A stretch of DNA of 64,000 bases from assembly GCA_000733355.1 (NCBI GenBank), contig JNVV01000059.1, forward strand, positions 130,173 through 194,172, given 5' to 3'. The notes under the pieces were generated by a model. That model made no database searches. It saw only the letters and a list, made by a program, of their open reading frames with translations, and was not told the DNA's origin. Shown here piece by piece: positions 21,233 to 30,864 of the stretch (within the stretch, counting starts at the first letter, position 1; every line of letters begins with the position of its first letter). The stretch comes from Falciphora oryzae (lineage: Eukaryota > Ascomycota > Sordariomycetes > Magnaporthales > Magnaporthaceae). Made by a program: the position numbers and the translations under genes.

Positions 21233-21690
21233 TGTAACACCCCGCACAGAACCATGATCAGCAGCCCTAGGGACCGCCACCGGTGGCCTCAGGGGAGGGC
21301 TCCGGGTGGTGGCCAGAGGGGCGCAAGCCCTGAGGGACGTGCGGATCAAAAGAGTTCAGCTCTATGATACGCATGCCGGCTGGCCTCCGCAGATACGGAC
21401 ACCGAGCCCGGTCAAGGCGCATCCAAGCTCCGAACCCTGATAGGGGGACAAAGCATATCCAGCCCCGGGCGGACGCCACGGAGGAAATACGCCGACAACG
21501 GCCGGAGGGGCAGAAGAGACAGGCCCCAGCGGGCGCCACGGAGGAGGAGGTCTGCCGACGGCAACCAAAGGACGGCCGGAGGGCCAGAGTATAAGAAGGG
21601 CCCGAGGGACCCCTGTGAAAGGAGTCTGGAGGGCAAGCTATCGTTTTTGTTTCTACCTACCCATTACCATAGGCTTGTTAAGCCCTGTAC
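21233..21690 (+). repeat. LTR family B, copy truncated at its 3' end
   Basis: Begins TGTAACACCCCGC and follows the family (GATCAGCAGCCCTAGGGA, CGTGCGGATCAAAAG, GAGTATAAGAAGGG, CAAGCTATCGTTTTTG) up to TACGAATACGAC. The terminal GACCTGTTACA is missing because SINE-like H starts at about 21695. Confidence 0.8.
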
Positions 21691-21694
21691 GAAT

Positions 21695-22000
21695 ACGACC
21701 CCCCCTCCCCAGCCTAAACCCGGCCTTACCCCTTTTCCGGCATACCCGCCGGCCGACAGCATCACTACCACCCGCAGCGCCACAACGCCCCGGCGTATAT
21801 ATATGCCCTACCGCCGATTGCCCGCTTATCAACAAGGAGCGCCGGAATGCGGCCCGACCTCCGTGTGCCTTCGGGTTTAATTTGTTAGCCGCCTCGATAG
21901 CAGCACTATAGCCTGGTGTAGATAAGCTTAGGTAGCGCTAGCACGTCGTATGCCCCTTGGGAGGCAGAGACTGGTGGATCCCGATTTTCCGACGTTAAAT

Positions 22001-22055
<55 letters not shown>
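21695..22055 (+). repeat. SINE-like repeat H, copy 2, with (CT)n tail
   Basis: Carries the family segments CCTTACCCCTTTTCCGGC, GGCCGACAGCATCACTACCA, AACAAGGAGCGCCGGAATG, GCGCTAGCACGTCGTATGCC, GGGAGGCAGAGACTGG and GACGTTAAATAG, and ends in a (CT)n run of about 50 bp (22002-22054). The left part of the family is replaced by LTR B. Confidence 0.7.
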
Positions 22056-22058
<3 letters not shown>

Positions 22059-22510
22059 TCGATCTCGACCTCGCCGTAAAAGAGCGACGAGAAAGCTCCT
22101 CCGGAGCAAAGGGCAAGACCGGCACGCGGGCTTTCATAGCCATCGGTACGCTCTTTAACGAGCAGCATTCTTTCATGCATAACCTCGAGTCGTTTTTCTG
22201 GGTGCTGTTTTGGGTATGCATTCACTACAAAAGGCCGGATTAGGGCAGAGCCGTCCCGCGGTTTGAGAAGTGGAACTATGTTGATACAGAGGAGCTAGCA
22301 GAGCTGAAAAAAGGGCAAGTATCCCATAAAGGCGACTTTATTAGAACCGCAGAGGAGAACTTCACGCCATACTACCAGCCATTGATATGCGTTAACAGAC
22401 TGCGTAAAGCTTTCCCAATGGCGGGAAATGGGAAAAAGAGGAGACAGGATTGTATGCTCGGATGAGGGAAATCATTGGGAAGCCCGCAAGGATCCAAAGG
22501 TGTCGCAGAG
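22056..22510 (+). pseudogene. FunK1-type protein kinase C-terminal relic
   Basis: Directly after the (CT)n tail the frame reads LIDLDLAVKERRESSSGAK, GKTGTRAFIAIGTLFNEQHS, FMHNLESFFWVLFWVCIHY, a TAG at about 22242, then FEKWNYVDTEELAELKKGQ, ENFTPYYQPLICVNRLRKA and, after a frameshift, EETGLYARMREIIGK. IDLDLA is the DFG-equivalent and the following block is typical of the fungal FunK1 kinase family. The N-lobe and catalytic loop are gone, apparently replaced by repeat H. Confidence 0.8.
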
Positions 22511-23693
22511 AGGTAGCTTCGCGGGTTGATATGGCCGACTTCCATCCTGCGGCATGACCGACGGCGGTGGCGGCGGGGGGATGGAAACTTCCCAAATCTA
22601 TTTTGGTCTACAATGTGTATATCTCTCTCTTGCTCAGCGCCATAATGAGACCTCCGCCGCATATAACCAAGGCCCAATCTCCAGCTCTCTGAAGCGAGCA
22701 CCTTTGCCTCCGTCATAACGAGCATACCGTCATCTAGCTGCACGCCGGACGGAGGTGCCTCGGCGCCGCCAATCGGCGCGACTGCGGTCCCGTACCTCTC
22801 GTAGGGGAAGCGCTCGAACAAAGGCAGGTGGTGCCTCAGCCGTCGCCTGACTGAGGCACTCGTCGGGCCGGATGGGTGCCTCCGAGGCTGGCAGGGAAGC
22901 GTTTGGCGTCGCGAGCCTGACCAGGTGTCAGGGAGTGGCTTGTTGCGGCTACTGGTGACGCGTGACGCGCGGGTCGTCGCCCAGGACACGGTGCTCGGGA
23001 GTGAAGGCGGTGAAGAGGTCCCGCAGCACTTTGCGGTTAGCGGCGGCGGTCGAAAGGCGGGTCGATGCGTCATCGTCTCTGTCCGCCTTTTCGGCTGGTC
23101 CGCACATGTCGGCGAGGAGAGTCTCGACGCCGGGGAGTGGCGCGGCGGAGGAGAATTACTCCCGCTGCAGGGCGCGGAACTGAGCGATATCGTCCTCTGG
23201 GTGGTAATAGGGCAGGTGAGGATCGTAGGCTCCGACCGAGGTACTAGCGATTGTCGTGGCGGAAAAGTTCGTTGAACAGAAGCGCGAACGAGATAGTGTT
23301 CCAGAAGTTGGGCCCACACACGGCTCGGCTGAAAAGTGGGTCGGAGACGCGTTGTAGGGAATTCCCCGCTTATTTGTTCCAAGCACCGTCTAGCGCCAAG
23401 GTCCCTGAAAGCACTTGTAATTCCTGCCCGGCTTTGCTTGGGGACATCAGGACGCTACCTACCAGCAAGCCGCCCGTTATCGATGCTATTCAAGGTTCAC
23501 AATCTACCTTACACTAAAGATCGAATGCCCCTTTTTTTCCTTTGTTGAAAAGGAAAAAGTAAACCTAAAGTACAAATGCCTTTCTCTTACACAGTGCGGA
23601 ATACAATGGGGTACAGTGGGGGTATGGTCGGAGTGCAGCGGCGTCGTAGTTGTAACACTGTGCTTCCTCGTCAGGGCCTCTGTTCCCTTACGA
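22511..23693. other. No gene recognised
   Basis: A 336-codon minus-strand frame (22372-23382) is Pro/Ser/Arg-rich and overlaps the kinase relic, so it is probably a shadow. Other minus frames include AYDPHLPYYHPEDDIAQFRA, which looks protein-like, so an eroded unknown gene on the minus strand is possible. Confidence 0.3.
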
Positions 23694-24917
23694 CTACGTT
23701 CTCATCTTTTCCCGTTCCGGGCTCCCATTCCGAATAGTTAACCGAACCTTGAAGCCCCATCGCGCCATCACCATTTCGAGGTATTCCGTTGCCTTCCAGA
23801 AGCTCTTCAACCCGCCTATACATGCACCGCTCTCGAGATGCTGCGCCAGGCCACTGACGGTCGTAAAGGTCTTGACCAGCCCCTTCTGGGTTTGTGCAGG
23901 CGGCCTGCTTTTAGCCTTTGTCGCCAGTACAGGGAGCGGGCAGTGGACGATGGGCCGGTCGTGAACGGGCGATGCCAGATGATGTCGGAGCCCTAGCTCG
24001 GTAGCAAAGGCGCGACGGTGGGGAGGGCAGAGCGGACAACGTCGTGACCGGGATGAGACAGCAACCGAGCCAAAGCTGCTCCCAGACTTCGGAGTCTCAC
24101 ACCCAGGAGTAGATGAGTGCGGCGATGTCACAGTGCTCGATGGTGTCCAGATGACGATATCCGAGGAAGCCACTGTCGTGCCCCCATCATTGACACGCGG
24201 TTTTTGAGCCGTGTCCAGCTCTGGCAGCGCGGTACGCTGATGAGATGTGGTGATAATGCGTTCCGTATCCTGTGCAAGAACCAACATATTGATCTTTTGA
24301 CGGTTCATACCGGATCGGCAGGCTCCGCTTTCGAGATGATGCAATAGGGCGGAAGGACTGCAAAAGCGCGACTTGCAGGAAGAATGCGCAATACAGGCCA
24401 GGTCACTCAAGGGCCGGTGAACGAGGGAGTTCAGATGTTGTTGTAATGCTTCAGCACTCCGGAACGTGCGATGACACGTGCGACAATCGCAAGGGCCCGA
24501 CTGGCGTTTCTGTAGCCGCTTCGGCAATCCGTGGACTTTGTCTCGAAGATGATCGCCCAGGGCCCTAGAGCTGGTGAAGTTTCGGTTACAATCGCAGCAG
24601 CGGAATTCGCTAGAGTGTTGCGACGCCGTTAAATGCTGCCTGAGGAGAGCTGCATTGGGAAATGGATGATTGCAGTCCCCGCAGTAGCAGTGTCCCTCCG
24701 CTTTTTGGTGCTGGGTTAACGCTTGTTCCGTGGCAAAGTTCGTGTGGCATTGCGGGCATGTCTAGCTGTGAAGAGCCAAATCATGCTGACCGAGACTTTC
24801 TGGAAAGGCAAACGAGCGTTTACAATGTCGGCAAGAGTAATGACGGGTTGCCTTCATGTGCTCTGTAAGGCTTGTCTTTGTGCCAAAGGCACGGCGACAG
24901 CTTCCGCAGGTCTCCAT
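23694..24917 (-). pseudogene. Multi-C2H2 zinc-finger protein with one internal TAG
   Basis: From ATG 24917 one frame runs to the stop at 23694 (408 codons) with a single TAG at 24764-24762, between fingers 2 and 3. At least six fingers of the form C-x2-C-x12-H-x3-5-H follow one another (METCGSCRRAFGTKTSLTEH; YSCRHCKRSFAFPESLGQH; TCPQCHTNFATEQALTQH; CYCGDCNHPFPNAALLRQH; FRCCDCNRNFTSSRALGDH; CDCRTCHRTFRSAEALQQH), then two or three degenerate ones. All finger ligands are kept on both sides of the TAG, so inactivation is recent, or the TAG is an error or is read through. Likely nucleic-acid binding; target unknown. Confidence 0.75.
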
Positions 24918-25571
24918 ATTTTGTGATAGCGGATAAAAGTTGGAAGTTGAAACGATGAACCACGCAGAAGTCCGCTAAAAGTATTTAAGGTCAAATCCCT
25001 TGTCAGGTGCGGGGTAGGCAGCACACACAGCGACTGGGTTTGGCCCGCTTCCGCAATTATGATGAAATTGTGACATGTGAAAGCCAAGGTTCTGGTAAAA
25101 CAGTAGCTCCGCTCCAAGACCGGAACCCCCCTGAGCAGAAATGGCCAGCTAGGACGAGCATCGTCAAAACCGAAGGCGGTTGTAATGTACGGCATACATT
25201 ATCACGATGCCCAGTGGCCCTATGCCGCCCTTCCTTCAGGACCGGGATGCTTTTAACCACAGACATATCTAGCGCCGCAGGGAGCTAGTAATTAGACTTT
25301 CGCTCGTTGCCAATATTCGCTGCTTCTGCGGCAGTCCTGTTTTTGTTTGAATTGGCTTGCTCCTCCAAACTCGTGGATGGAAGAGGGTGCAGGCCGAAGG
25401 CCCTGCCCCGTGCGACGTCCTTAAGGACTCTGCCGGGCAGTTGGCGTGACATGCCCCTCCTCCTGTCGCCACCGAGGCGGCGGTCGCCTGCAATTGTTGC
25501 AATTGCAACCGGCCCCTTTACCGGCCATGACAGAGACATCGGTCCACAGTTCAAAGGCGGCACTGAAGGGC
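24918..25571. other. No gene recognised
   Basis: Upstream region of the zinc-finger gene. A stretch from 25300 to 25560 has open frames on both strands but no domain, and it ends at the GA run of repeat H. Confidence 0.35.
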
Positions 25572-25928
25572 AGAGAGAGAGAGAGAGTCTTTTTAACGTC
25601 AGAAAGTCGGGATCTACCAGTCCCTGCCTCCCAAGGGGCATATGACGTGCTAGCGCTACCTCATGTTGCTATCGAGGGGCTAACAGATTTGAACCCGAAG
25701 GCACACGGAGTTCGGGCCGCATTCCGGCGCTCCTTGTTGGTGAGCGGGCAATCGGCAAAAGGGCGAATAGACGCCAGGGCGCTGTAAGCGCTGCTGTTGG
25801 TGGTAGAGAAAGCATTCGGCCGGCAAAGTGCCGGAAAAGGAGTACGGCCGGGTAAGGGCGGAGGGGACCTCGGGACCCCCCTGGGCCCGGCCAGAGAAAG
25901 AAAGAAAAGTTCGGGGGCTGGAGGGCCT
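25572..25928 (-). repeat. SINE-like repeat H, copy 3
   Basis: Inverted relative to the copies at 21695, 39587 and 44956. The GA run (25576-25589) is the tail. In family orientation this copy keeps GGTTCAAATCT (complement of 25693-25703), close to the RNA polymerase III B-box consensus GGTTCRANNCC, where the other copies have C-to-T changes. Confidence 0.65.
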
Positions 25929-26324
25929 AATTCCAACCCTGTATGCTCCTTGTGTGTTTATCGCGTATCGAACGGTACGCTGCGCGGCTTGCCAGCCACG
26001 AGGAGACTCGTAGAGGCCCGTTTACCGTATCAAAATTCTCTTTTGGCAACCTCACTTTCCTGTCGTCGCGACAGGCAGGCAAACGCCCGACCGCACCTGG
26101 AGATCCGCGGGTTGTTGGCCTCGGGCCCGCAAGGTCTACAGACACCTGAACGGGAAAGTGACCAAAAGGGACGCCCAGCGTTTAGTGGTAATAAGGGAGG
26201 AACACCTGTAGAGATTACAGTGGGAGGGACTAGATAATTATTCCGTAGGGCCGTCGGCATGCCAATGGTGGCCACAAGGAGGTTGGGCATACAGATGCGA
26301 TCAATTGTAAAGTATCGAGACATC
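25929..26324. other. No gene recognised
   Basis: An open frame on the plus strand (to 26237) and one on the minus strand (26030-26365) overlap; neither shows a known domain. Possibly unclassified transposon sequence. Confidence 0.3.
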
Positions 26325-26951
26325 TTAGTAAGTGGTTGAGTGCTTGCAGGCCCGTGGGTGCTCATTAAACATGGCCTTCCACTCCGTGTTCACCTCGCAG
26401 TCGAAGTCGCCAGTCGGCATCGGCATTCCCTCCTGGAGCATGATGTGCTCCGCTGCTGCGGGAACTCTAACTCGTTCCAGCTCTTGTTTTCCAGCTCCTC
26501 GTCGAAGTCCAGCTTAAACCCGAACTTGTGCTGCAGCCCCCGCTTTGTGACGGTCCGGGCGAATTCGTCGAGGAAAGGCTGGAGGCCAGCCATGTCGGGG
26601 GTGTCGCTGTCGGAGTACTCGAACACCTGAAGGTTGCCCGCCTGGTCCACGGAGTAGTGGATCCCTCGAAGCTTGGTGCTGCTGTTCGAGTGCGCCGGCT
26701 TCATGGTCTGAACGGTGCTGTACCCTGGGACCGACATCTTGCCGAAGGCCATGACCTCGTTCTTGCGGGTGTCGAAGTGCTTGTGGATCAGCCGAATTGT
26801 AACCTCCTTCGGAGTCTTGTGCTTGGCAAGGAGGCCGCGAAGGTCCTCGAGGTCTTTGCCGTGGTCATCAGGGACTTTGAAGACCTCATGGATGTGAGGC
26901 AGTGTGTTGTAGATGCTGGAGGGCACCAGCGTGTCGAGAAGGACAGCCATT
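26325..26951 (-). CDS. Conserved fungal protein of unknown function, one frameshift
   Basis: Starts MAVLLDTLVPSSIYNTLPHI at 26951, continues VTIRLIHKHFDTRKNEVMAF, KLRGIHYSVDQAGNLQVFEY, LQPFLDEFARTVTKRGLQHK, FGFKLDFDEELENKSWNEL, then shifts one base near 26465 and continues AEHIMLQEGMPMPTGDFDC, EVNTEWKAMFNEHP to TAA 26327-26325. Both frames are coherent, so either there is a single indel or an assembly error. No signal peptide or membrane segment. The charged, alpha/beta-type sequence resembles uncharacterised proteins of Pezizomycotina in general style; I cannot name the family. About 210 residues when the two frames are considered together. Confidence 0.55.
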
Positions 26952-27690
26952 GCTAGATGGATCTGGTTGCTTGGGTACCGGTAGGAATGACAAGGGGATG
27001 TAAAGGGGAAAAAGGTAGTTGTCAGATAGGATAACCTGGCTAGGCTATGTGGATGTGTTTGGGGAAGATGCAATTGTCGCTGAGATCTCGACATTGTGGC
27101 CCCTTTATATCCTCGGATCCAGGACGGCCAGTATTCTCGCCCAGCAGAGCAGTCGGTCTCAATATCCAGCTCGCCGAGGAGCTCACCAATAAAACCAACA
27201 ATTAGCAAGTGAATTGCTCTAAACAACTACAAACCCATCAGTGTGATGTTCTGTGGCCGTCAAAACTGTACAGGCGCTGAATGTTAAACGATAGCTGCCG
27301 CACAACTGCGCAGGCCAGGCACTAATTAAGCGTCAACCAGCGGGGGCGTGCGAGACATAATTCTTAGCAGTTTATGCTGATGGAGGTCTCCTAAAAGGTC
27401 CAATAGCATCCCTTTGCGGAGGTTGCTTACAGCTCCAGCTAATTTCAGGGGCTTCGAGGTGGCACGCGCAGAGCTGGCCGGAAGCAGCCAAGCCCCGTAC
27501 CAGCCCCAAGGCTCATGCACAGTTGGGTGTTGGTCGTTGGCATCCATCTTCCTGCAGATGGAGTCACATCACGTGAGTTAGACGGCTCAGCTTGGTTTTG
27601 TTAAGCTTAATAAGGAGGGGACCGTTTGACTGAAGCACGAATGGAAAGCCCAGCTCGTCTTCTCACGCTCTTTTGCCCCCGTTCTCCACC
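26952..27690. other. Divergent intergenic region
   Basis: Lies between the minus-strand gene at 26951 and the FunK1 gene starting at 27691. A 73-codon minus frame (27326-27547) has no recognised similarity. Presumably holds both promoters. Confidence 0.35.
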
Positions 27691-29478
27691 ATGGCGAGCG
27701 ATACCTCAGGTACGACGACAACCGATGTTCTCAAGGATATCGGTGACGCCATCCACGGCTCTATCCGCGGTTTTATTCGCAAATACTTTGATCAGTTCAA
27801 TACTCCATCCCTTGCGGCAGCTGCCGGAAGCCACCCTTCATTCCTGACCCTCCATCACCGAACTCTTTCCTCGAATGGTTCTCAATTCTCTCACAAGAGG
27901 AGATCGCGGGTGCCCGAGGCGTCTGGCACACCTTGAGCGCGACCACGTCCCATCCCGACACTGCGTATCTCCTCACACGCTCGCCCAAGTTCGATCCCTT
28001 CACCGAGCACTGCTGGCGTGACGTGCAGGTTGTTGGCCAGCTGTGTCGCGAAGCCTTCACAAGCTACCAAGCCGGCCTTCTCAAGCTTTGTGGGCACACG
28101 CGCAAGGTTTTCGTCAACCAGCCGACGAGGCTTTTACTTCATGGCTTCTACATCGACGAGTTTGTGGTGGAGTTCTGGGTCTTTGACCGTTCCGGCCTTT
28201 ACAGCTCAAAGGCACTTGACCTTGGTACCGATGCTGCACAGATCGCCTCTATTCTCCGCAGCTACCGCCTGATGACAGACCAGGACCCAGGTGTGAGCGA
28301 TGTTATAAAGCATGACGATAGTGGTAGCTTTATCACATTCGAAAACGTTTCTCTGCCATCTCCAGTCAGACTATATTTCCAAGATCAGTCCCTTAGTTTG
28401 AGAGAAACCCTTGTGGGTGTAGGCACATCATGCTACAAGGCCAGATTTCCAGAATCGGGTCGATGGGACTACGTCGTCAAATTCAAGTGGCGGTAGGCAC
28501 GGCACCAGCGAGAGGACGAGAATCTGTCGCTGGCCGAGGAGAAGCGCGTTCCGGGCGTGGTTTCTCTGGTCCACTACAAGGAGGCTGTGAGCATGGCAGA
28601 GTTGAGGAGCGGTTTGCGATGGGGGCCCTATCGAAGGCTCGTGACTGCTGCGCAACCGGGCACCGAGCCGCAGGAACCCGACACCGAGAACCAGCAGTCC
28701 AAACAGCCTCAGAAGAACAGACCCGGCGGTGAGGCCAAGGGCATTGAGGCTGCCACCGAGGAGACCGGCATGGGTCTCCGGAGCCGCACCTTCACATGCA
28801 TCGTCACATTGCCGACCAGCAGGCCTCTTTACACGTTCAAGACAGCCACAGAGCTCCTCCAGGTTTTCCGAGATGCCATCAACGCCCATCGGTCTCTCCT
28901 GCAAGATGCCGGCCTCCTCCACCAGGACATATCCATAGGCAACATCGTTATTACTGACGACTAAAAATCGGGTGTTCTAAAGGGCATCCATAGATTTTGA
29001 TTCGGCTGCACGCCCAGATGACATTCCCAAAACGTCCGGAGGAATTATCGGCACGTGTCCGTTCATGGCTATCGGCGTCCTGGAGGGCAGACCACATACA
29101 TACCGGCACGACCTGGAGGCGTTTCTCTACCTCTTTCTCTATGCGATCATCTCGAATCGGTTCGAATGCCCTCCGGAAACGAGTAAGTTTCGGGGATGGG
29201 GCAGGACAGGGGCTTGCTACGCTGAGCTCGCGGCTCTCAAGATCTCGGATATGCACAAGGACGGCATCTTGGGCATCTTGGGCATCTTGGAGGAGTTTCC
29301 ACTGGAGTTTCACTCGTTGAAGCCGGTGGCCGAGTCGATACGGCAGATTTTGTTCGCTGTACACAAGGATGGAAGCCTCTGGACCGGAACGGACAGCTCC
29401 CCGGCAGCGGTGGACAGTCTGTACGATGGCATAATCGGAGTACTGGAAGCGGCCATCTTTTCAAAGACGGGCGGATAA
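27691..29478 (+). pseudogene. FunK1-type protein kinase, four lesions
   Basis: Starts MASDTSGTTTTDVLKDIGD; a frameshift near 27830 leads to FLEWFSILSQEEIAGARGVW, the N-terminal FunK1 region and ...FWVFDRSGLYSS. KFKWR is followed by TAG at 28494-28496, where the family has Trp (TGG to TAG). The kinase part continues VPGVVSLVHYKEAVSMAEL, then HQDISIGNIVITDD (catalytic loop, HQD instead of HRD), TAA at 28962-28964, a frameshift, IDFDSAARPDD (DFG-equivalent), and CPFMAIGVLEGRPHTYRHDL, AFLYLFLYAIISNRFECP up to the stop at 29478. A small GILGILGIL duplication lies near 29275. FunK1 kinases are expanded in filamentous and mushroom fungi; their substrates are unknown. Confidence 0.85.
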
Positions 29479-29831
29479 AGAGAGGTTGGGAGAAGGTGGG
29501 TTGTTTTCCAGTTAGGGTTCGACACAGCCTCGTTGATTAGCCGATTAAAGTGTCAACCAGTCAGAATTGAATGCACCCCAGATTTGGGGCTGGCGTAAAA
29601 CGGTGGTGCTGTGTGGTCTCTAATACGAGGAAGCGCAGCCCCATCCCCGCTTTCACGACAACCTCAGTCGTGCAACCAACACCCGACATGGATGCTGCAT
29701 TTATCCTGCCAAGCGAAATAGCCCGGATATATAGCGAAGGGAGCTCCCCGTTCGTCTGTCACTCGATTCGACGTTTCCATGTTTGCGTCCTTCGCCTTTC
29801 CAAATATTTCCCATCAGTACATAGCACCGCC

Positions 29832-30764
29832 ATGTCGTCGACATCAGCCACCACGACGGCGACGTCGTTCCCCGCCATGACGACGCCCTTCGTGCAGGCA
29901 GCGTCGTGCGCAGACATATGGAGCACGTCCAGCATCGTCACCCGCGGCGCCGGGCGCAACGGCACGCTCGTGACGCTCCCCATCCTCGTGTCGGACACGG
30001 TGGACCCCCGCTTCGCGACCTGCCAGCCGCCCGGGTGGGACGGGGTCGCGTTAGACAGCCGTTTGACCTTCAGCCCTGCCGTGTGCCCGAGCGGCTGGAC
30101 GGGATACCGGCCCTCTGTCACCGTCACGGCCCTGAGCAGCGGCCTGCAACCTTCGATGAGCACAACATGGCACACGTTTGTGACGGCGCAGTGCTGCGCG
30201 CCGGGGTTCACTCTGGGCTGGACCGGGATGGATGGCTATCCCGAACATCTCCCTAGCTCGCTCAGAAGCCAAATTTCTCCAGCGTGCTGGCAGGTTCCGC
30301 CGCGCACGTCCTCCTCCGCCACCACCGGCGCGGGCGCGGCGACGATGAGCGACGCAGCCGGCATCCCGCGAGTGCACAAGGCGTGGCAGATCATGTGGGC
30401 GCCGGCCGACGCCAGCGCGCTGTCGCCGCCGCCGCCGCAGCTCTGCAGCACCGGCGGTCCGGGGATGGAGAGCTGGGTGCCGAGCGACTGCCAGCCCACG
30501 TCGGGCTCGGGCCCCGGCTGGGATACCGTGATAATTCTCGTTTCGGTCCCGCCTGCTATAGCTTTTGTTCTGATCATCACTTGTTGCTTCTTCTGCTGTC
30601 GGCACTGCCGTAGGAAGCGCAGGGCACGGGTCGGAATGGAGTTGGCGCGGCAGCAGCAAACGCAGAAACAGGGGCAACAAAAGGGTTCGCAGGGCAAACA
30701 AAGCGATGGGCAAACAAAAATAGGTCAAGGCCAAGCTAACGTAGAAAGTCAGGCCACGACATAA
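29832..30764 (+). CDS. Cys-rich single-pass membrane protein, intact, 310 residues
   Basis: Start chosen at 29832 (GCCATGTCG context); the frame is open back to 29571. Residues 1-230 are Thr/Ser-rich with paired cysteines (TCQPPGWD, VCPSGWTGY, AQCCAPGFTLG, ACWQVPP, LCSTGG, SDCQP), residues 180-192 read RVHKAWQIMWAPA, and a hydrophobic segment 232-256 (TVIILVSVPPAIAFVLIIT) is followed by CCFFCCRHCRRKRRAR and a Gln/Lys-rich tail of about 40 residues. There is no classical signal peptide, so the membrane segment would act as signal anchor with the Cys-rich part outside. This layout recurs in many uncharacterised fungal surface proteins. Function unknown; a surface sensor is only a guess. Confidence 0.7.
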   Translation: MSSTSATTTATSFPAMTTPFVQAASCADIWSTSSIVTRGAGRNGTLVTLPILVSDTVDPRFATCQPPGWDGVALDSRLTFSPAVCPSGWTGYRPSVTVTALSSGLQPSMSTTWHTFVTAQCCAPGFTLGWTGMDGYPEHLPSSLRSQISPACWQVPPRTSSSATTGAGAATMSDAAGIPRVHKAWQIMWAPADASALSPPPPQLCSTGGPGMESWVPSDCQPTSGSGPGWDTVIILVSVPPAIAFVLIITCCFFCCRHCRRKRRARVGMELARQQQTQKQGQQKGSQGKQSDGQTKIGQGQANVESQATT

Positions 30765-30864
30765 TCCAGGCACGGTTAAAAAAACAAAAAGCCAGTGGAT
30801 ATCCATCCATAAGTAGACAGTAAATCACGACGAACAAATCCTAAAACATCAAATCATCGTCCCA

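Noticed and set aside
21950..22243. Frame with a long Leu-Ser repeat
   Set aside because: The repeat is the translation of the (CT)n tail; only the kinase part downstream is meaningful.
22372..23382. 336-codon open frame on the minus strand
   Set aside because: Pro/Ser/Arg-rich, no domain, and it overlaps the plus-strand FunK1 relic. Likely a shadow of GC-rich DNA.
25797..26237. 146-codon plus-strand frame
   Set aside because: Begins within repeat H copy 3 and shows no domain.
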